DNA of 64,000 nt from Arthrobacter zhaoxinii (GCF_025244925.1 NZ_CP104275.1:1922001-1986000); one strand, 5' to 3'. Counted from the first letter of the stretch, positions 18,242-28,214 are shown. Numbers and translations are program-made. Notes: generated by a model from the sequence alone, not told the origin.

Positions 18242-19363
18242 TTATCCGCGTTTCGTTTTGCCTCCGGCGAACTTCACCCGTAACGCCGGGTCCCCGGGTA
18301 CCGGCTTTTCCGGCGCCTTGCCGCCCGCTGCGCCGCCGCCCGCCGGCGCCTTGCCGCCTGCTGCGCCGCCAGCTGCGCCGCCTGCGTCGGTGGTGGCGGG
18401 AGCCATGTCGGCCGACGCCGCGGAGTCGTCCGGAGCCGGTTCGTCTCCCGCAACGGCCACGGCCAGCACCCCCAGCCCGGCGTGTGCGGCCAGGACGGCA
18501 GGCAGCGGGCAGATGAGGATCTCCACCTCCGGCGCCGCAGCACCGATGACGCCGGCCAACCGCTCTGCTTCGGCGGCATTACCGAAGTGGTGCACCGCGG
18601 CGCGGACCCTCCCGGGGCGGGCGGCAATGTCCTGCTGAACAAGTTCGGCCAGCCGGGCCAGTGCCTTGGGTGCGGTCCGGACGCGTTCCAGCGGAAGCAC
18701 TTTACCGTCGCGTACTACCAGGATCGGCTTTACGGCCAGCAGGGTGCCCAGCCAGCCCGACGCTGCACCGATCCGCCCGCCCCGGCGCAGCTGGTCCAGG
18801 CTGGGGACATAGAAGAGGATGGTGGACTCGGCCGCTGCCGCCCGGGCGCAGGCCGCCACCCCGGCTGCGGAGGCACCGGCCCGGGCGCTCTCCGTCGCGG
18901 CCGCCACGGCGAATCCGAGGCCCATGGCCGCCGTCGCGCTGTCGATGACCTCTACGGGAATGTCGGCGGAACGGGCGGCCAGCCGCGCCGAATCCACGGT
19001 CCCGGACAGCTGCCCGGAGAGATGAATCGATACCACGGCGGTGCAGCCCGCCGCGGCAAGCTCGCGGTAGGCCGCTTCGAACTGTCCCGGGGCCGGCCGG
19101 GAGGTCCGTACTTCATGGCCCTGCGCCATAGCCAGGGCAAGGGCCGGAATCAGATCCGCGGATCCTTCGCCGTAGATCTGGTCCCCGATCATCACAGGCA
19201 TCGGAACCACCCGGACGAAATCGCCGGCGTGGGCCGCTTCCGTCCAGCCGTCGGGCAGGGCGGAGGCGGAATCGGTCACCACTCCCACGGACGGGCCGGG
19301 GGCGGCAGCGGTTTCCCGCTGCCGCCCCTTGGCCCGCGAAGCGAGCCGTTCCAGCCAGTCCAC
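18242..19363 (-). CDS. DegV family protein (fatty-acid-binding)
   Basis: 373 residues. The DegV fold opens with VGVVTDSASALPDGW and contains SIHLSGQLSGTVDSARLAA and LRRGGRIGAASGWLGTLLAVKPIL. Members bind a fatty acid and can serve fatty acid kinase as FakB. The C-terminal 65 residues form an extra Ala/Gly/Lys/Pro-rich tail with a duplicated GGAAGGKAP unit, not part of the fold. The GTG start lies 12 bases after the leuS stop, so it is probably cotranscribed with leuS. Its physiological role here is unknown. Confidence 0.88.
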   Translation of the reverse strand: MDWLERLASRAKGRQRETAAAPGPSVGVVTDSASALPDGWTEAAHAGDFVRVVPMPVMIGDQIYGEGSADLIPALALAMAQGHEVRTSRPAPGQFEAAYRELAAAGCTAVVSIHLSGQLSGTVDSARLAARSADIPVEVIDSATAAMGLGFAVAAATESARAGASAAGVAACARAAAAESTILFYVPSLDQLRRGGRIGAASGWLGTLLAVKPILVVRDGKVLPLERVRTAPKALARLAELVQQDIAARPGRVRAAVHHFGNAAEAERLAGVIGAAAPEVEILICPLPAVLAAHAGLGVLAVAVAGDEPAPDDSAASADMAPATTDAGGAAGGAAGGKAPAGGGAAGGKAPEKPVPGDPALRVKFAGGKTKRG

Positions 19364-19375
19364 GGTCCCCGGGGC

Positions 19376-21874
19376 CTAGGCCGAGACGATGTTGACGAGC
19401 TTCGGTGCCCGGACAATGACCGTCCGGATGCCGCGTCCGTCGAGGAACCGCTGCACGGCGTCGGACGCCAGCGCGGCTTCGCGCAGGTCCTCTTCGCTGA
19501 TGTCGGCGGCAACTTCCAGGCGGTCACGGACCTTGCCCTGCACCTGGACAACGGCGGTGACGGTGTCCTGCACCAGCAGCGTCTTGTCCACTGCGGGCCA
19601 GCCGGCGTTCACTACCGAGGCGTCGCGGCCCAACAGGTTCCAGAGGTCCTCGGCCGTGTAGGGCGCGAAGAGGCTCAGCATGACGGCGACGGCTTCCGCG
19701 GCCTCGCGCACTGCCGGGTCGGCAGCACCCGCACCGGAGTCGATGGCCTTGCGGGTCGCGTTGACCAGCTCCATCAGCTTAGCCACCACCACGTTGAACT
19801 TGTTGTTCTCCAGCAGTTCAGTGGCATCGGCGACGGTCCGGTGCGTGAGGGCACGCAGCTTCCGGTCCCCCGTCGAGTAATCCACGCCCGGTTCGCTGGT
19901 GATGTCCTGCCCCAGGCGCCAGGCGCGGGCCAGGAACTTCGCGGAGCCCGACGGCGAGACGTCCGCCCAGTCGACGTCGTCTTCCGGCGGGGACGCGAAG
20001 ATCATGGTCAGACGGACAGCGTCCACGCCGTACTTGTCCAGCTGCTGGCCCAGGTCGACGCCGTTGCCCAGGGACTTGGACATGGCCTTGCCCCCGTTGA
20101 GGACCTGGCCCTGGTTCAGCAGGGAACCGAACGGCTCGCTGGCTTCCAGCAGGCCCATGTCATGGACCACCTTGGTGAAGAACCGTGCATAGAGCAGGTG
20201 CAGGATGGCGTGTTCGACGCCGCCCACGTACTGCCCGACCGGCATCCAGTTCTTTGCCGCTTCCGGATCGAACGGACCGTCGGTGAAGTGCGGGGATACG
20301 AAGCGCATGAAGTACCAGGACGAATCCACGAAGGTGTCCATGGTGTCGGTATCGCGCCGAGCGGGACCGTCACACTTCGGGCAGGCCACATTGACCCATT
20401 CCTCGGCGGAGGCCAGCGGGGAGGTGCCCTTCGGAGCCAGTGCTTCGCCGCGCAGCCCGGTGGGCAGCGTGACGGGCAGCTGGTCATCGGGGACCGGAAC
20501 CTCGCCGCAGTTTTCGCAGTGGATGATGGGGATGGGCGTGCCCCAGAAACGCTGCCGGGACAGCAGCCAGTCACGCAGGCGGAAGTTCACGAACTTCTCG
20601 CCGGTGCCCTGCTCCTCGAGCATCCGGACGGCGGCGGGAATGGCTTCAGCCTTGGGCAGGCCGTCCAGGGTGCCCGAGTTGATCAGGGTGCCTTCGCCGG
20701 TGGTGGCCACGCCGCTGACGGCGGGATCCTCTTCACCGGTGTCCAGCACGGCCTTGACGGGCAGGTCAAAGGTCTTGGCGAAGTCCAGGTCACGCTGGTC
20801 GTGCGCCGGCACGGCCATGATGGCGCCGGTGCCGTAGTCCGCCAGCACGTAGTCGGCGGCCCAGACGGGCAGCTTCTCACCGTTCAGCGGGTTCACGGCG
20901 TAGCGGCCGGTGAAGACGCCGGTCTTGACGCGTTCGGTGGACTGCCGCTCGATGTCCGAGAGTGCCTTCACCGATTCGCGGTAGTCCAGCAGGGCGTTCC
21001 GGTTTTCGTCCGTCACCAGGTCCAGTGCCAGCGGGGCGTCCGCGGCGACAACGAAGAAGGTGGCGCCGGCCAGGGTGTCCGGGCGGGTGGTGAAGACGGT
21101 GACCTGCTCGGCGGGCTTGCCGCCGTCGGCCTCGATATTGAACCGGACGTGCGCGCCCTCGGAGCGGCCGATCCAGTTTTTCTGCATGGCCAGGACACGC
21201 TCGGGCCAGTGGCCCTTGAGCTGTTCCATGTCATCGAGCAGGCGGTCGGCGTACTCGGTGATCTTGAAGTACCACTGGTTCAGCGATTTCTTGGTGACCT
21301 GGGTTCCGCAGCGTTCGCAGGCACCGTTGACTACCTGTTCGTTGGCCAGCACGGTCTGGTCCTTGGGGCACCAGTTGACCGGGGAATTCTTCCGGTAGGC
21401 CAGTCCGCGCTCGTAGAACCGGGTGAACAGCCACTGGGTCCAGCGGTAGTACTCGGGGTCCGAGGTGTGGATCCGGCGGGACCAGTCAACGCTGATGGCG
21501 TAGCGCTTGAAGGACTCCGCCTGCGTCTCGATGTTGCGGTAGGTCCAGTCGCTGGGGTGCGCGTTGTTCTTGATGGCCGCGTTCTCCGCGGGCAGACCGA
21601 ACGAGTCCCAGCCGATCGGGTGCAGCACGTCATACCCGCGCTGGCGCCAGTAACGGGCGACGACGTCGCCCATCGCGAACGCTTCGGCGTGGCCCATGTG
21701 CAGGTCGCCGGAGGGGTACGGGAACATGTCCAGTACGTAGCGTCGTTCGCGCGAGCCGTCGTCGGCAGGGGTGAAAACGCCGAGGTCATCCCAGACCTTC
21801 GGCCATTTCTGCTCGATGGCCGCGAAACTGTAGACGGCCTCTTCCTGCTGATCAGTCTGTGACTGCGTGCTCAC
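19376..21874 (-). CDS. leuS: Leucine--tRNA ligase
   Basis: Class I aminoacyl-tRNA synthetase that charges tRNA-Leu, 832 residues. The HIGH-type motif is HMGH at residues 59–62. The KMSKS-type loop reads KAMSKS at 596–601. The CP1 editing domain lies between, and the zinc-type cysteine pairs CPKC and CENC are visible. The GTG start is preceded by a leader of about 150 bases holding a Leu-codon leader peptide and a terminator hairpin, so expression probably responds to leucyl-tRNA supply. Confidence 0.96.
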   Translation of the reverse strand: MSTQSQTDQQEEAVYSFAAIEQKWPKVWDDLGVFTPADDGSRERRYVLDMFPYPSGDLHMGHAEAFAMGDVVARYWRQRGYDVLHPIGWDSFGLPAENAAIKNNAHPSDWTYRNIETQAESFKRYAISVDWSRRIHTSDPEYYRWTQWLFTRFYERGLAYRKNSPVNWCPKDQTVLANEQVVNGACERCGTQVTKKSLNQWYFKITEYADRLLDDMEQLKGHWPERVLAMQKNWIGRSEGAHVRFNIEADGGKPAEQVTVFTTRPDTLAGATFFVVAADAPLALDLVTDENRNALLDYRESVKALSDIERQSTERVKTGVFTGRYAVNPLNGEKLPVWAADYVLADYGTGAIMAVPAHDQRDLDFAKTFDLPVKAVLDTGEEDPAVSGVATTGEGTLINSGTLDGLPKAEAIPAAVRMLEEQGTGEKFVNFRLRDWLLSRQRFWGTPIPIIHCENCGEVPVPDDQLPVTLPTGLRGEALAPKGTSPLASAEEWVNVACPKCDGPARRDTDTMDTFVDSSWYFMRFVSPHFTDGPFDPEAAKNWMPVGQYVGGVEHAILHLLYARFFTKVVHDMGLLEASEPFGSLLNQGQVLNGGKAMSKSLGNGVDLGQQLDKYGVDAVRLTMIFASPPEDDVDWADVSPSGSAKFLARAWRLGQDITSEPGVDYSTGDRKLRALTHRTVADATELLENNKFNVVVAKLMELVNATRKAIDSGAGAADPAVREAAEAVAVMLSLFAPYTAEDLWNLLGRDASVVNAGWPAVDKTLLVQDTVTAVVQVQGKVRDRLEVAADISEEDLREAALASDAVQRFLDGRGIRTVIVRAPKLVNIVSA

Positions 21875-21960
21875 TATGCTTCGCCTCTGTCCTCAAAGAA
21901 AATCGATCCGCGCTGCGGGCCGGCGGTAAATCCGGCCCTAAGATTTTGGGTCCTCCCAAG

Positions 21961-21991
21961 ACACACAAAAGCCCCTCGACAAGCAAGGGGC
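21961..21991 (-). terminator. Attenuator terminator in the leuS leader
   Basis: On the minus strand, stem GCCCCT/AGGGGC with a nine-base loop, followed by TTTTGTGTGT. It lies between divergent genes, upstream of leuS, so it makes sense only as a leader terminator. A 9-bp hairpin precedes it at 21993–22015. Confidence 0.75.
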
Positions 21992-21992
21992 G

Positions 21993-22015
21993 GCCGCGCA
22001 CGGACGGTGCGCGGC
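21993..22015 (-). promoter_or_regulatory. Leader hairpin between the leader peptide and the leuS attenuator
   Basis: Perfect 9-bp stem GCCGCGCAC/GTGCGCGGC with a five-base loop. It begins at the last base of the leader-peptide stop codon. A ribosome paused on the Leu codons would cover its 5' arm. Confidence 0.65.
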
Positions 22016-22041
22016 TAGCTAAGGAGGAGTACTGCGATCAT
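22015..22041 (-). CDS. Leu-rich leader peptide of leuS
   Basis: Nine-codon frame ATG ATC GCA GTA CTC CTC CTT AGC TAG, encoding MIAVLLLS with three consecutive Leu codons. GGAG lies just before the ATG, with a spacing of two bases, which is short. It is followed at once by a hairpin and an intrinsic terminator. This arrangement is that of classical ribosome-mediated attenuation. It is inferred from sequence only. Confidence 0.65.
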   Translation of the reverse strand: MIAVLLLS

Positions 22042-22224
22042 TTCTCCACTTTACAACAGCACACCGCCGCCGTGGCCAGTGCGTCCGGGTGAGCCGCGAG
22101 CGGTTTGGAGCCGGACGTATCTTTTGGCTCCTCCCGTGCGTCTACCCGGTAACGCAACGGTGGAAATGCCATTGTTGACGCAAATGCCGCCGCGCGGCCT
22201 CACGGGATGGAGCCAGGAGTGTCA

Positions 22225-23247
22225 GTGACAACAGAGAAACCGGAACCGGTAAACGTACATGCCGGTGAACTTCGACAGGCCCGGCGGAACTTCCTCGTTG
22301 CCCTCGAGCCTGTACGTCCGGCCGTTTACCGTTATTGCCGCCGGCTGACCGGGACCGTCTGGGATGCCGAGGATCTGCTGCAGGAAACCCTGGTCAAGGG
22401 CCTGGCCGAGGCCTCGCAGCGGCACGAACCGATCCGGAATGTCCAGGCCTGGCTGATCCGCATCGCCACGAACACCTGGTTGGACTCCCTGCGCCGCAAC
22501 GGCCGGACTTCGGTACAGGACTTCAGCGAACCGGGCGCGGACCTGCCCGACGGCGACGCCGCGGATCCCCTGACATCGCTGGCGGTGGAGTCCGCGCTGG
22601 GGCACGTACTGCTGGTCCTGCCCCCGCGGGAACGGGTCTGCGTGGTCCTCAAGGACGTGTTCTCCTATTCCCTGGCCGAGATCGCGGAAATGCTGGACAC
22701 CACCGCCGGAGCGGTGAAGTCCGCGCTTCACCGCGGCCGGGGCACGCTGGCAGCGGCCCAGGTGGGCGTATCAGTTTCCGACGACGACGGCTCGGCCGCG
22801 GGCTCCGGAACCAATACGACGCCGCCGGCCGGGCATCCCGAACTGCTCCGCCGTCTGGCCGACGCCTTCAACTCCTACGATATTGACGCCATGGTCAGCC
22901 TGTTCCTGAGCGGCGGACGCACGGAGGTGATCGGCAACGTCAGCGAAACCGGGCACGAGGAGATCCGCACCGGCTCCATGACCCACACCTTCGGACCCGA
23001 CGCAGCGGAGCTGTACCGGGCCAGCGTGCACAGCTATGACGGTGAGAACGTGATCCTCCTGTGGGAGCGCCCCAAGGATTCACCGGACACGCCCGAGGTC
23101 GTGGCGGACGTGGTACGCCTCAGCTGCGCCCACGGAGAGCCGCTGATTGCCGAACTCCGGCTGTACTTCTTCTGTCCGGAAGTCCTCGCCGAGGTGGCCG
23201 GCGGGCTGGGACTTCCCTTCAAAACGAACGGCGTCTCCTATTTCTGA
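22225..23247 (+). CDS. ECF-type RNA polymerase sigma factor with SnoaL-like C-terminal domain
   Basis: 340 residues from GTG 22225, five bases after AGGAG; ATG 22207 in the same frame is possible but lacks a site. Sigma region 2 spans about residues 25–95 (YRYCRRLTGTVWDAEDLLQE, VQAWLIRIATNTWLD). Region 4 (about 125–180) has PPRERVCVVLKDVFSYSLAEIA and an HTH. A Ser/Gly/Asp linker joins it to a SnoaL/NTF2-like domain (about 210–340), as in ECF41-like sigma factors, where this extension tunes activity. No anti-sigma gene is adjacent. It converges on, and overlaps by ten bases, the SDR gene on the other strand. Confidence 0.85.
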   Translation: MTTEKPEPVNVHAGELRQARRNFLVALEPVRPAVYRYCRRLTGTVWDAEDLLQETLVKGLAEASQRHEPIRNVQAWLIRIATNTWLDSLRRNGRTSVQDFSEPGADLPDGDAADPLTSLAVESALGHVLLVLPPRERVCVVLKDVFSYSLAEIAEMLDTTAGAVKSALHRGRGTLAAAQVGVSVSDDDGSAAGSGTNTTPPAGHPELLRRLADAFNSYDIDAMVSLFLSGGRTEVIGNVSETGHEEIRTGSMTHTFGPDAAELYRASVHSYDGENVILLWERPKDSPDTPEVVADVVRLSCAHGEPLIAELRLYFFCPEVLAEVAGGLGLPFKTNGVSYF

Positions 23248-24209
23248 CGAATGTCCCGGGCAGCGTCCCTCGCGGCACGGAACGCGAGGAACGCTTCCCG
23301 GCTCGTGCGCGTGGGGGTAAAACCGAACTCCTGCTTGAGCGCGGTGTTGTCCAGCACGGGCCGGTAGCGCAGAAACCTCACCTGCTCCGGACCGTGGACG
23401 GTCAGCCGCAGCCGGTGTCCCAGCCGGAGCGCGGCTGCCAGGACCGGCGCGGGAACCGTCACGGTCCCCTTGCCCATCAGCCCCGCTATCTCCCGGACAG
23501 TCAGGGCGCCGTCTCCGGCGACGTTGAAAATGCCGCTGCGTCCCGTGACGACGGCCTGCACCATGATCCCGGCGACATCCTCGTCCCAGATGAACACAAA
23601 GGGGGATTCGCTGCCGGCGACGCGCAGCAGCCGCGGCGCGTCGAAAAGTGCGGTGATTTGGTTGCGGACCCGCTCGCCCAGGATGGTCCCGATCCGGAAG
23701 ATGGTCTGCTGCAGTTCGGGATGTTCGGCACGGACCCGGGCCAGCTCCTCTTCGACCAGCCGTTTGTGCCGGGAGTAGGCAAACTCGTCATTGCCCCGCA
23801 GCGCATCGGATTCAGTGAGCCACTCCGGGTTGTCCCGGTGGTAGCCGTAGGCGGCCCCCGAGGAGGAAATGACCACATGCTTCACGCCCGAGGAAATGCA
23901 GGCCGCCAGCACGTTGCGCGAGCCCACCACGTCCACGGAGAATTCCTGCTTTCGCGTGGTGTTTTTCCCCGGATTCACAATGGCGGCGAGATGGACCACG
24001 GTGTCGATCCGGTGGGCCTGCAGCAGCCGGGCGACGTCCGGGGAACATACATCCGCGAGGGCGTACTCGACCCCCGCGAGACGGCGTTCCTCCGCGGGTT
24101 CCCGGATATCGAGGCTGAGGACATGCGAAATCTCCGGATGGTCCGCTAATCCCGCGACCACCGCACTGCCCAGGAAGCCGTTGCCTCCGGTCACGCAGAC
24201 CCGTGTCAT
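23238..24209 (-). CDS. NAD-dependent epimerase/dehydratase (extended SDR)
   Basis: 323 residues from ATG 24209, which overlaps the upstream transporter stop (ATGA). The glycine motif TGGNGFLG at residues 8–15 binds NAD(P). The catalytic set has Ser in ISSSGAAYG and Tyr-Lys in FAYSRHK. The sequence VFIWDEDVAGIMVQAV is typical of extended SDRs acting on nucleotide sugars or sterol-like substrates; the substrate cannot be told. It is the third gene of a translationally coupled operon with a monooxygenase and a BASS transporter. Confidence 0.85.
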   Translation of the reverse strand: MTRVCVTGGNGFLGSAVVAGLADHPEISHVLSLDIREPAEERRLAGVEYALADVCSPDVARLLQAHRIDTVVHLAAIVNPGKNTTRKQEFSVDVVGSRNVLAACISSGVKHVVISSSGAAYGYHRDNPEWLTESDALRGNDEFAYSRHKRLVEEELARVRAEHPELQQTIFRIGTILGERVRNQITALFDAPRLLRVAGSESPFVFIWDEDVAGIMVQAVVTGRSGIFNVAGDGALTVREIAGLMGKGTVTVPAPVLAAALRLGHRLRLTVHGPEQVRFLRYRPVLDNTALKQEFGFTPTRTSREAFLAFRAARDAARDIRQK

Positions 24210-25180
24210 CGTCCTGTCCCCCGATTCCCGGCCGGTCCCGCTGATCCTGCCGACCCTGCCGACCCTGCCGCGGCCGCCGTACCGCGCCGCGCATCCCGCC
24301 GCCGCCACCAGGCAGCCAGCAGCAGTCCGGCCAGAATGTCCCAGATGCCCCACCAGGCGGCAACCATGGCCATGCCGCCGAGCCCGGCGAAGAAGGTCAG
24401 CGTCAGACCCAGGCCGAGTCCGGTGTTGCGGGCGCCTACTTCGAAGGTAAAGGCCCGCCGGCTCGGCTCGTCCAGCCGCACCGCCGCTGCGGTCCAGTAC
24501 CCCACGGCCAGGGCCACCGCGTCATGCAGCAGCACCACCAGGAAAATCGTGCCCAGATGCTCCCGCAGGGGGCCGAGGTTGCTGGCGGTGCCGGCCACGA
24601 TGAACACCAGCAACGCCACCAGGCCGATCCGCTGCACCCAGGGCCGAAGAATGTCCGTCACCGCCGGGAAGCGCCGGGCCAGCGGCATGCCAACCGCGAA
24701 CGGCACGCCGATGATCAGCAGCACCTGCACCAGCATTTCCCACCGGTCCAGCGAGAAGTTCCGCATCAACCCTGCCGTCGCGGGATTCAGCCGGGCCCAC
24801 AGCGCCACGTTCAGCGGCATCACCGCGATGGCCACCAGGTTGGAGACGGCGGTCATGGAAGCAGACAGGGCAACATTGCCGTGCGCCCTGTGGGTCAGCA
24901 CATTGGAGATGCCGCCGGGCGGACAGCAGGCCACGAGGATCATGCCCAGGGCAATGGATGCCGGCACGCGAAGCACCAGTGCCAGGCCGACCGTCACGGC
25001 GGGCAGCACCAGGTACTGGGCGCAGATCCCCAGCAGCACCGCCTTCGGACTGCGCGCCACCGCACGGAAGTCCGCCGGACGCACCTCGAGGGCGATACCC
25101 AGAATGATGAACGCCAGCACCGCATTCAGGAGCATCAGCGAGGCGGGAGTGAAGCTCAGGACAACGTCGTCAATGGGCAT
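24206..25180 (-). CDS. Bile acid:sodium symporter (BASS) family transporter
   Basis: 324 residues with about nine to ten hydrophobic helices spread over residues 10–300. Family features include ILVACCPPGGISNVLTHRAHGNVALS and EVGARNTGLGLGL, which form the crossed discontinuous helices that bind sodium and substrate. The C-terminus is a short Ala/Gly/Ser repeat tail. The start overlaps the stop of the monooxygenase (TGATG) and the stop overlaps the SDR start. The substrate is unknown; bacterial members carry bile acids, pantothenate and other organic anions. Confidence 0.88.
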   Translation of the reverse strand: MPIDDVVLSFTPASLMLLNAVLAFIILGIALEVRPADFRAVARSPKAVLLGICAQYLVLPAVTVGLALVLRVPASIALGMILVACCPPGGISNVLTHRAHGNVALSASMTAVSNLVAIAVMPLNVALWARLNPATAGLMRNFSLDRWEMLVQVLLIIGVPFAVGMPLARRFPAVTDILRPWVQRIGLVALLVFIVAGTASNLGPLREHLGTIFLVVLLHDAVALAVGYWTAAAVRLDEPSRRAFTFEVGARNTGLGLGLTLTFFAGLGGMAMVAAWWGIWDILAGLLLAAWWRRRDARRGTAAAAGSAGSAGSAGPAGNRGTGR

Positions 25181-26541
25181 CAGGGACGCACCTCGCTACG
25201 CGCTGCGGTCCCGGCGGCGGCCAGCCGGTCCAGGTGTGCGTCCAGTTCGGCACGGTACGCGTCCTTGTTCACGTAGTAGCTCATCCGGTCCAGGCCCAGA
25301 TAACGGTAGCCGCCCGTGACATCCGGGGACTTCCCGGCCAGCAGCTGCCGGAACTCCCCCGCTGCGGCCGGTGCCTGCTGCTGGGCCGCCAGGTAGGCCG
25401 CTGCCAGCTCCGCCTGCCGGAACCGGCCTTCCCATCCGAGGCCGGAGGCTTCCACCATGCCGATGACCAGCAGGTTTTCCGCCTGGCGGCTGAAGATGTT
25501 CAGGTACAACGACGGCGACGGGCCGTCCCAGCCAAGCAGCGACGGGTCCAGGAAGGGATAGTCCAGCACGTAGCCCGTGGCGAGCAGGATCAGGTCATAG
25601 TCCCCCGAGGTCCCGTCCCGGAAGTGCACGGTCTGCCCGTCCAGCCGGGCAATGTCGCCCTTGACCCGCAGGTCCCCGTGCCCCAGATGGTGCAGGATCA
25701 GCGAGTTCACCACCGGATGCGACTCATAGATGCGGTAGTTGGGCTTCGGGAAACCGAAGCGGTGCGGATCTCCGGTGAACATCCGCAGCAGGCGGGTGTC
25801 GAAGAACTGCTTCAGCGGCCGCGGCATTGGCTTGCCCTGGTTCAGGGTGTCCGTGGGCCGGCCGAAAATGTACTTGGGAATGAAGTAGTACCCCCGCCGG
25901 ACGCTGATGTCGACGGCGGCGGCGTGGTGCACGGCGTCCACCGCAATATCGCAGCCGCTGTTGCCGGCGCCCACGATCAGGACCCGCTTCCCCGCCAGCT
26001 CCCGGGGGTCCTTGTAGGAAGCGGAATGGCGGATCTCGCCGCTGAACTCTCCGGGCAGCGTGGGAATGGCGGGGGTATGCAACGTGCCGGATGCCACAAT
26101 GACGGCACTGAACCTGCCGCTTTCCGCTCCGCCGGCATCCTCCCAGGACACCGTCCACACGCCGTCGTCGTCGGACCGCACCGCGGCGGTAACCGCCGCA
26201 CCGAACCGGATAAAGGACCGGAGGCCGAAGTGGTCGGCGTAGGAGCGGAAATAGGCCTGCAGATGGCGGTGCCCGGGATAGTCCGGGGTGTCCTCCGGCA
26301 TGGGGAATTCGGTGAATTCCGTGGTGGATTTCGAGGAAATGAGATGGGCCGACTGGTAGACCGTGCTGGCCGGATTCCCGATGTTCCAGAGTCCCCCGAC
26401 CTCCGTGTGCTGTTCAAATCCGACAAAGTCCAGCCCCTGCTTGGACAACGCCCGCATGGCGGCAAGGCCGCTGGGTCCGGCGCCGATGACGGCGACCGGC
26501 AGTGCCGATCGTACAAAGTTTGCTGTGGGAGACACTTCCAC
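25180..26541 (-). CDS. Flavin-containing monooxygenase family protein
   Basis: 453 residues. FAD-binding GxGxxG in GAGPSGLAAM (about 20–29). The FMO fingerprint FSGEIRHSASYKDP is near residue 165, and the NADPH-binding GAGNSGCDIAVDA follows near 190. LLATGYVLDYPFL is the late conserved ATG motif. It probably oxygenates N or S atoms or performs Baeyer–Villiger-type oxidation; the substrate is unknown. It is the first gene of the operon, and GTG at 26541 or the GTG six bases later could be the start. Confidence 0.88.
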   Translation of the reverse strand: MEVSPTANFVRSALPVAVIGAGPSGLAAMRALSKQGLDFVGFEQHTEVGGLWNIGNPASTVYQSAHLISSKSTTEFTEFPMPEDTPDYPGHRHLQAYFRSYADHFGLRSFIRFGAAVTAAVRSDDDGVWTVSWEDAGGAESGRFSAVIVASGTLHTPAIPTLPGEFSGEIRHSASYKDPRELAGKRVLIVGAGNSGCDIAVDAVHHAAAVDISVRRGYYFIPKYIFGRPTDTLNQGKPMPRPLKQFFDTRLLRMFTGDPHRFGFPKPNYRIYESHPVVNSLILHHLGHGDLRVKGDIARLDGQTVHFRDGTSGDYDLILLATGYVLDYPFLDPSLLGWDGPSPSLYLNIFSRQAENLLVIGMVEASGLGWEGRFRQAELAAAYLAAQQQAPAAAGEFRQLLAGKSPDVTGGYRYLGLDRMSYYVNKDAYRAELDAHLDRLAAAGTAARSEVRP

Positions 26542-26637
26542 CTGCTTCTGTGACCTGCATCACCGTCGATGCTGCCCGAACGCTACCGAAGGGTGGAGGT
26601 GCCCGTCAAACCGGCCATTCCGGACGAAGAGATGCGA

Positions 26638-26668
26638 AAGGCCCCGGCAGTCTCGCTGCCGGGGCCTT
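26638..26668 (-). terminator. Terminator of glpFK
   Basis: 13-bp perfect stem AAGGCCCCGGCAG/CTGCCGGGGCCTT with a five-base loop, followed by a short T run on the minus strand. It lies just past the glpK stop, ahead of the monooxygenase operon. Confidence 0.85.
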
Positions 26669-26690
26669 CCACTACTGCTCTTCGATCGAA

Positions 26691-28214
26691 TTACTGAACG
26701 TCGTCGTCAACCCAGTCGAAGGTCTTGGTGACAGCCTTCTTCCAGAGGCGCATCTGGCGCGCACGTTCGGTTTCTTCCATCTGCGGGACCCAGCGCTTGC
26801 CTTCAGCCCAGTTCTGCTCGAGCTCGTCGGTGTCGTTCCAGAATCCGACAGCCAGGCCTGCGGCGTATGCGGCGCCCAGTGCCGTGGTCTCGATGACCTT
26901 GGGGCGGACGACGTCGACGCCGAGGATGTCTGCCTGGAACTGCATGAGGGCGTCATTGGCGACCATACCGCCGTCCACGCGCAGTTCCGTCAGCGGGACA
27001 CCGGAGTCGGCGTTCACGGCATCGAGCACTTCCCGGGTCTGGAAAGCGGTGGCTTCCAGTGCGGCCCGGGCAATGTGGTTCTTGTTCACGTAGCGGGTCA
27101 GGCCGACCATCGCACCGCGCGCATCTGCACGCCAGTACGGTGCGAAGAGTCCGGAGAATGCGGGCACGATGTACACGCCGCCGTTGTCGTCCACCTTGCG
27201 GGCGAGCTCTTCGATCTCCGGGGCGCTGTTGATGATGCCCAGGTTGTCGCGGAGCCACTGGACCAGGGATCCGGTGACGGCAATGGAGCCTTCAAGCGCG
27301 TAGACCGGCTTGGCGTCACCCAGCTGGTAGGCCACCGTGGTGATGAGGCCGTTCTCGGAACGGACAATCTCCTCGCCCGTGTTGAAGATCAGGAAGCAGC
27401 CGGTGCCGTAGGTGTTCTTGGCATTGCCCTTTTCGAAGGCCGCCTGGCCGAACGTGGCGGCCTGCTGGTCACCGAGGATGCCTGCCACCGGGGTTTCGCG
27501 CAGCAGCTGCGAACCGGCAACCATGCCGTAGACCTCGGAGGAGGACTTGATTTCCGGAAGCATGGACTTCGGAATGCCGAATTCCTTGAGGATCTCCTCA
27601 TCCCAGGTGAGTGTCTCAAGGTTCATGAACAGGGTGCGCGAAGCGTTGGTGACATCAGTGATGTGCACGCCGCCGTCCGTCCCGCCGGTCAGGTTCCAGA
27701 CAATCCAGGAGTCCGTGTTGCCGAACATGAGGTCCCCCGCCTCTGCCCGTTCACGTGCCCCCTCTACGTTGTCCAGGATCCACTTGATCTTCGTTCCGGA
27801 GAAGTACGTCGCCAGCGGCAGGCCAACGGTGTCCTTGAAGCGGTCCAGGCCGCCGTTTGCGGCCAGCTCGTTGACGATGGGCTGCGTGCGGGTGTCCTGC
27901 CAGACAATGGCGTTGTAGACAGGTTCGCCGGTCCTGCGGTCCCAGACCACTGCTGTTTCACGCTGGTTCGTGATTCCGACGGCGGCAATGTCGTGCCGGG
28001 TCAGGTTGGCCTTGGACAGGGCGCTGCCCACAACCTCGCGGACGTTCGTCCAGATCTCCATCGGATCGTGCTCCACCCACCCGGCGTGCGGGAAGATCTG
28101 CTCGTGTTCCTTCTGCCCGGTGGAAACGATGTGTCCGTCGTGGCCGAAGACGATTGCACGGCTGCTGGTGGTGCCCTGGTCGATGGCGATGATGTACCTG
28201 GGATTGTCAGGCAT
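26691..28214 (-). CDS. glpK: Glycerol kinase
   Basis: Phosphorylates glycerol to glycerol 3-phosphate with ATP, 507 residues. FGGY-family signatures: [18 protein letters not shown] at the N-terminus, [13 protein letters not shown] near residue 80, and [20 protein letters not shown] near 400, followed by [14 protein letters not shown]. It has the expected length. It follows glpF by about 60 bases in the same direction, so glycerol entry and phosphorylation are coupled. Confidence 0.97.
   Translation of the reverse strand: MPDNPRYIIAIDQGTTSSRAIVFGHDGHIVSTGQKEHEQIFPHAGWVEHDPMEIWTNVREVVGSALSKANLTRHDIAAVGITNQRETAVVWDRRTGEPVYNAIVWQDTRTQPIVNELAANGGLDRFKDTVGLPLATYFSGTKIKWILDNVEGARERAEAGDLMFGNTDSWIVWNLTGGTDGGVHITDVTNASRTLFMNLETLTWDEEILKEFGIPKSMLPEIKSSSEVYGMVAGSQLLRETPVAGILGDQQAATFGQAAFEKGNAKNTYGTGCFLIFNTGEEIVRSENGLITTVAYQLGDAKPVYALEGSIAVTGSLVQWLRDNLGIINSAPEIEELARKVDDNGGVYIVPAFSGLFAPYWRADARGAMVGLTRYVNKNHIARAALEATAFQTREVLDAVNADSGVPLTELRVDGGMVANDALMQFQADILGVDVVRPKVIETTALGAAYAAGLAVGFWNDTDELEQNWAEGKRWVPQMEETERARQMRLWKKAVTKTFDWVDDDVQ

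Noticed and set aside
18482..21862. Plus-strand frame of 1126 codons across degV and leuS
   Set aside because: It is antisense to leuS and degV, is rich in His/Gly/Gln shadow-type composition and contains no known motif.
22220..22230. TGTCAGTGACA palindrome at the ECF sigma start as an operator
   Set aside because: Only five bases per arm and it overlaps the start codon; likely chance.
24210..24353. Upstream extension of the SDR gene
   Set aside because: It lies inside the transporter gene in another frame; the TGG-NGFLG motif should sit near the N-terminus, as it does from ATG 24209.
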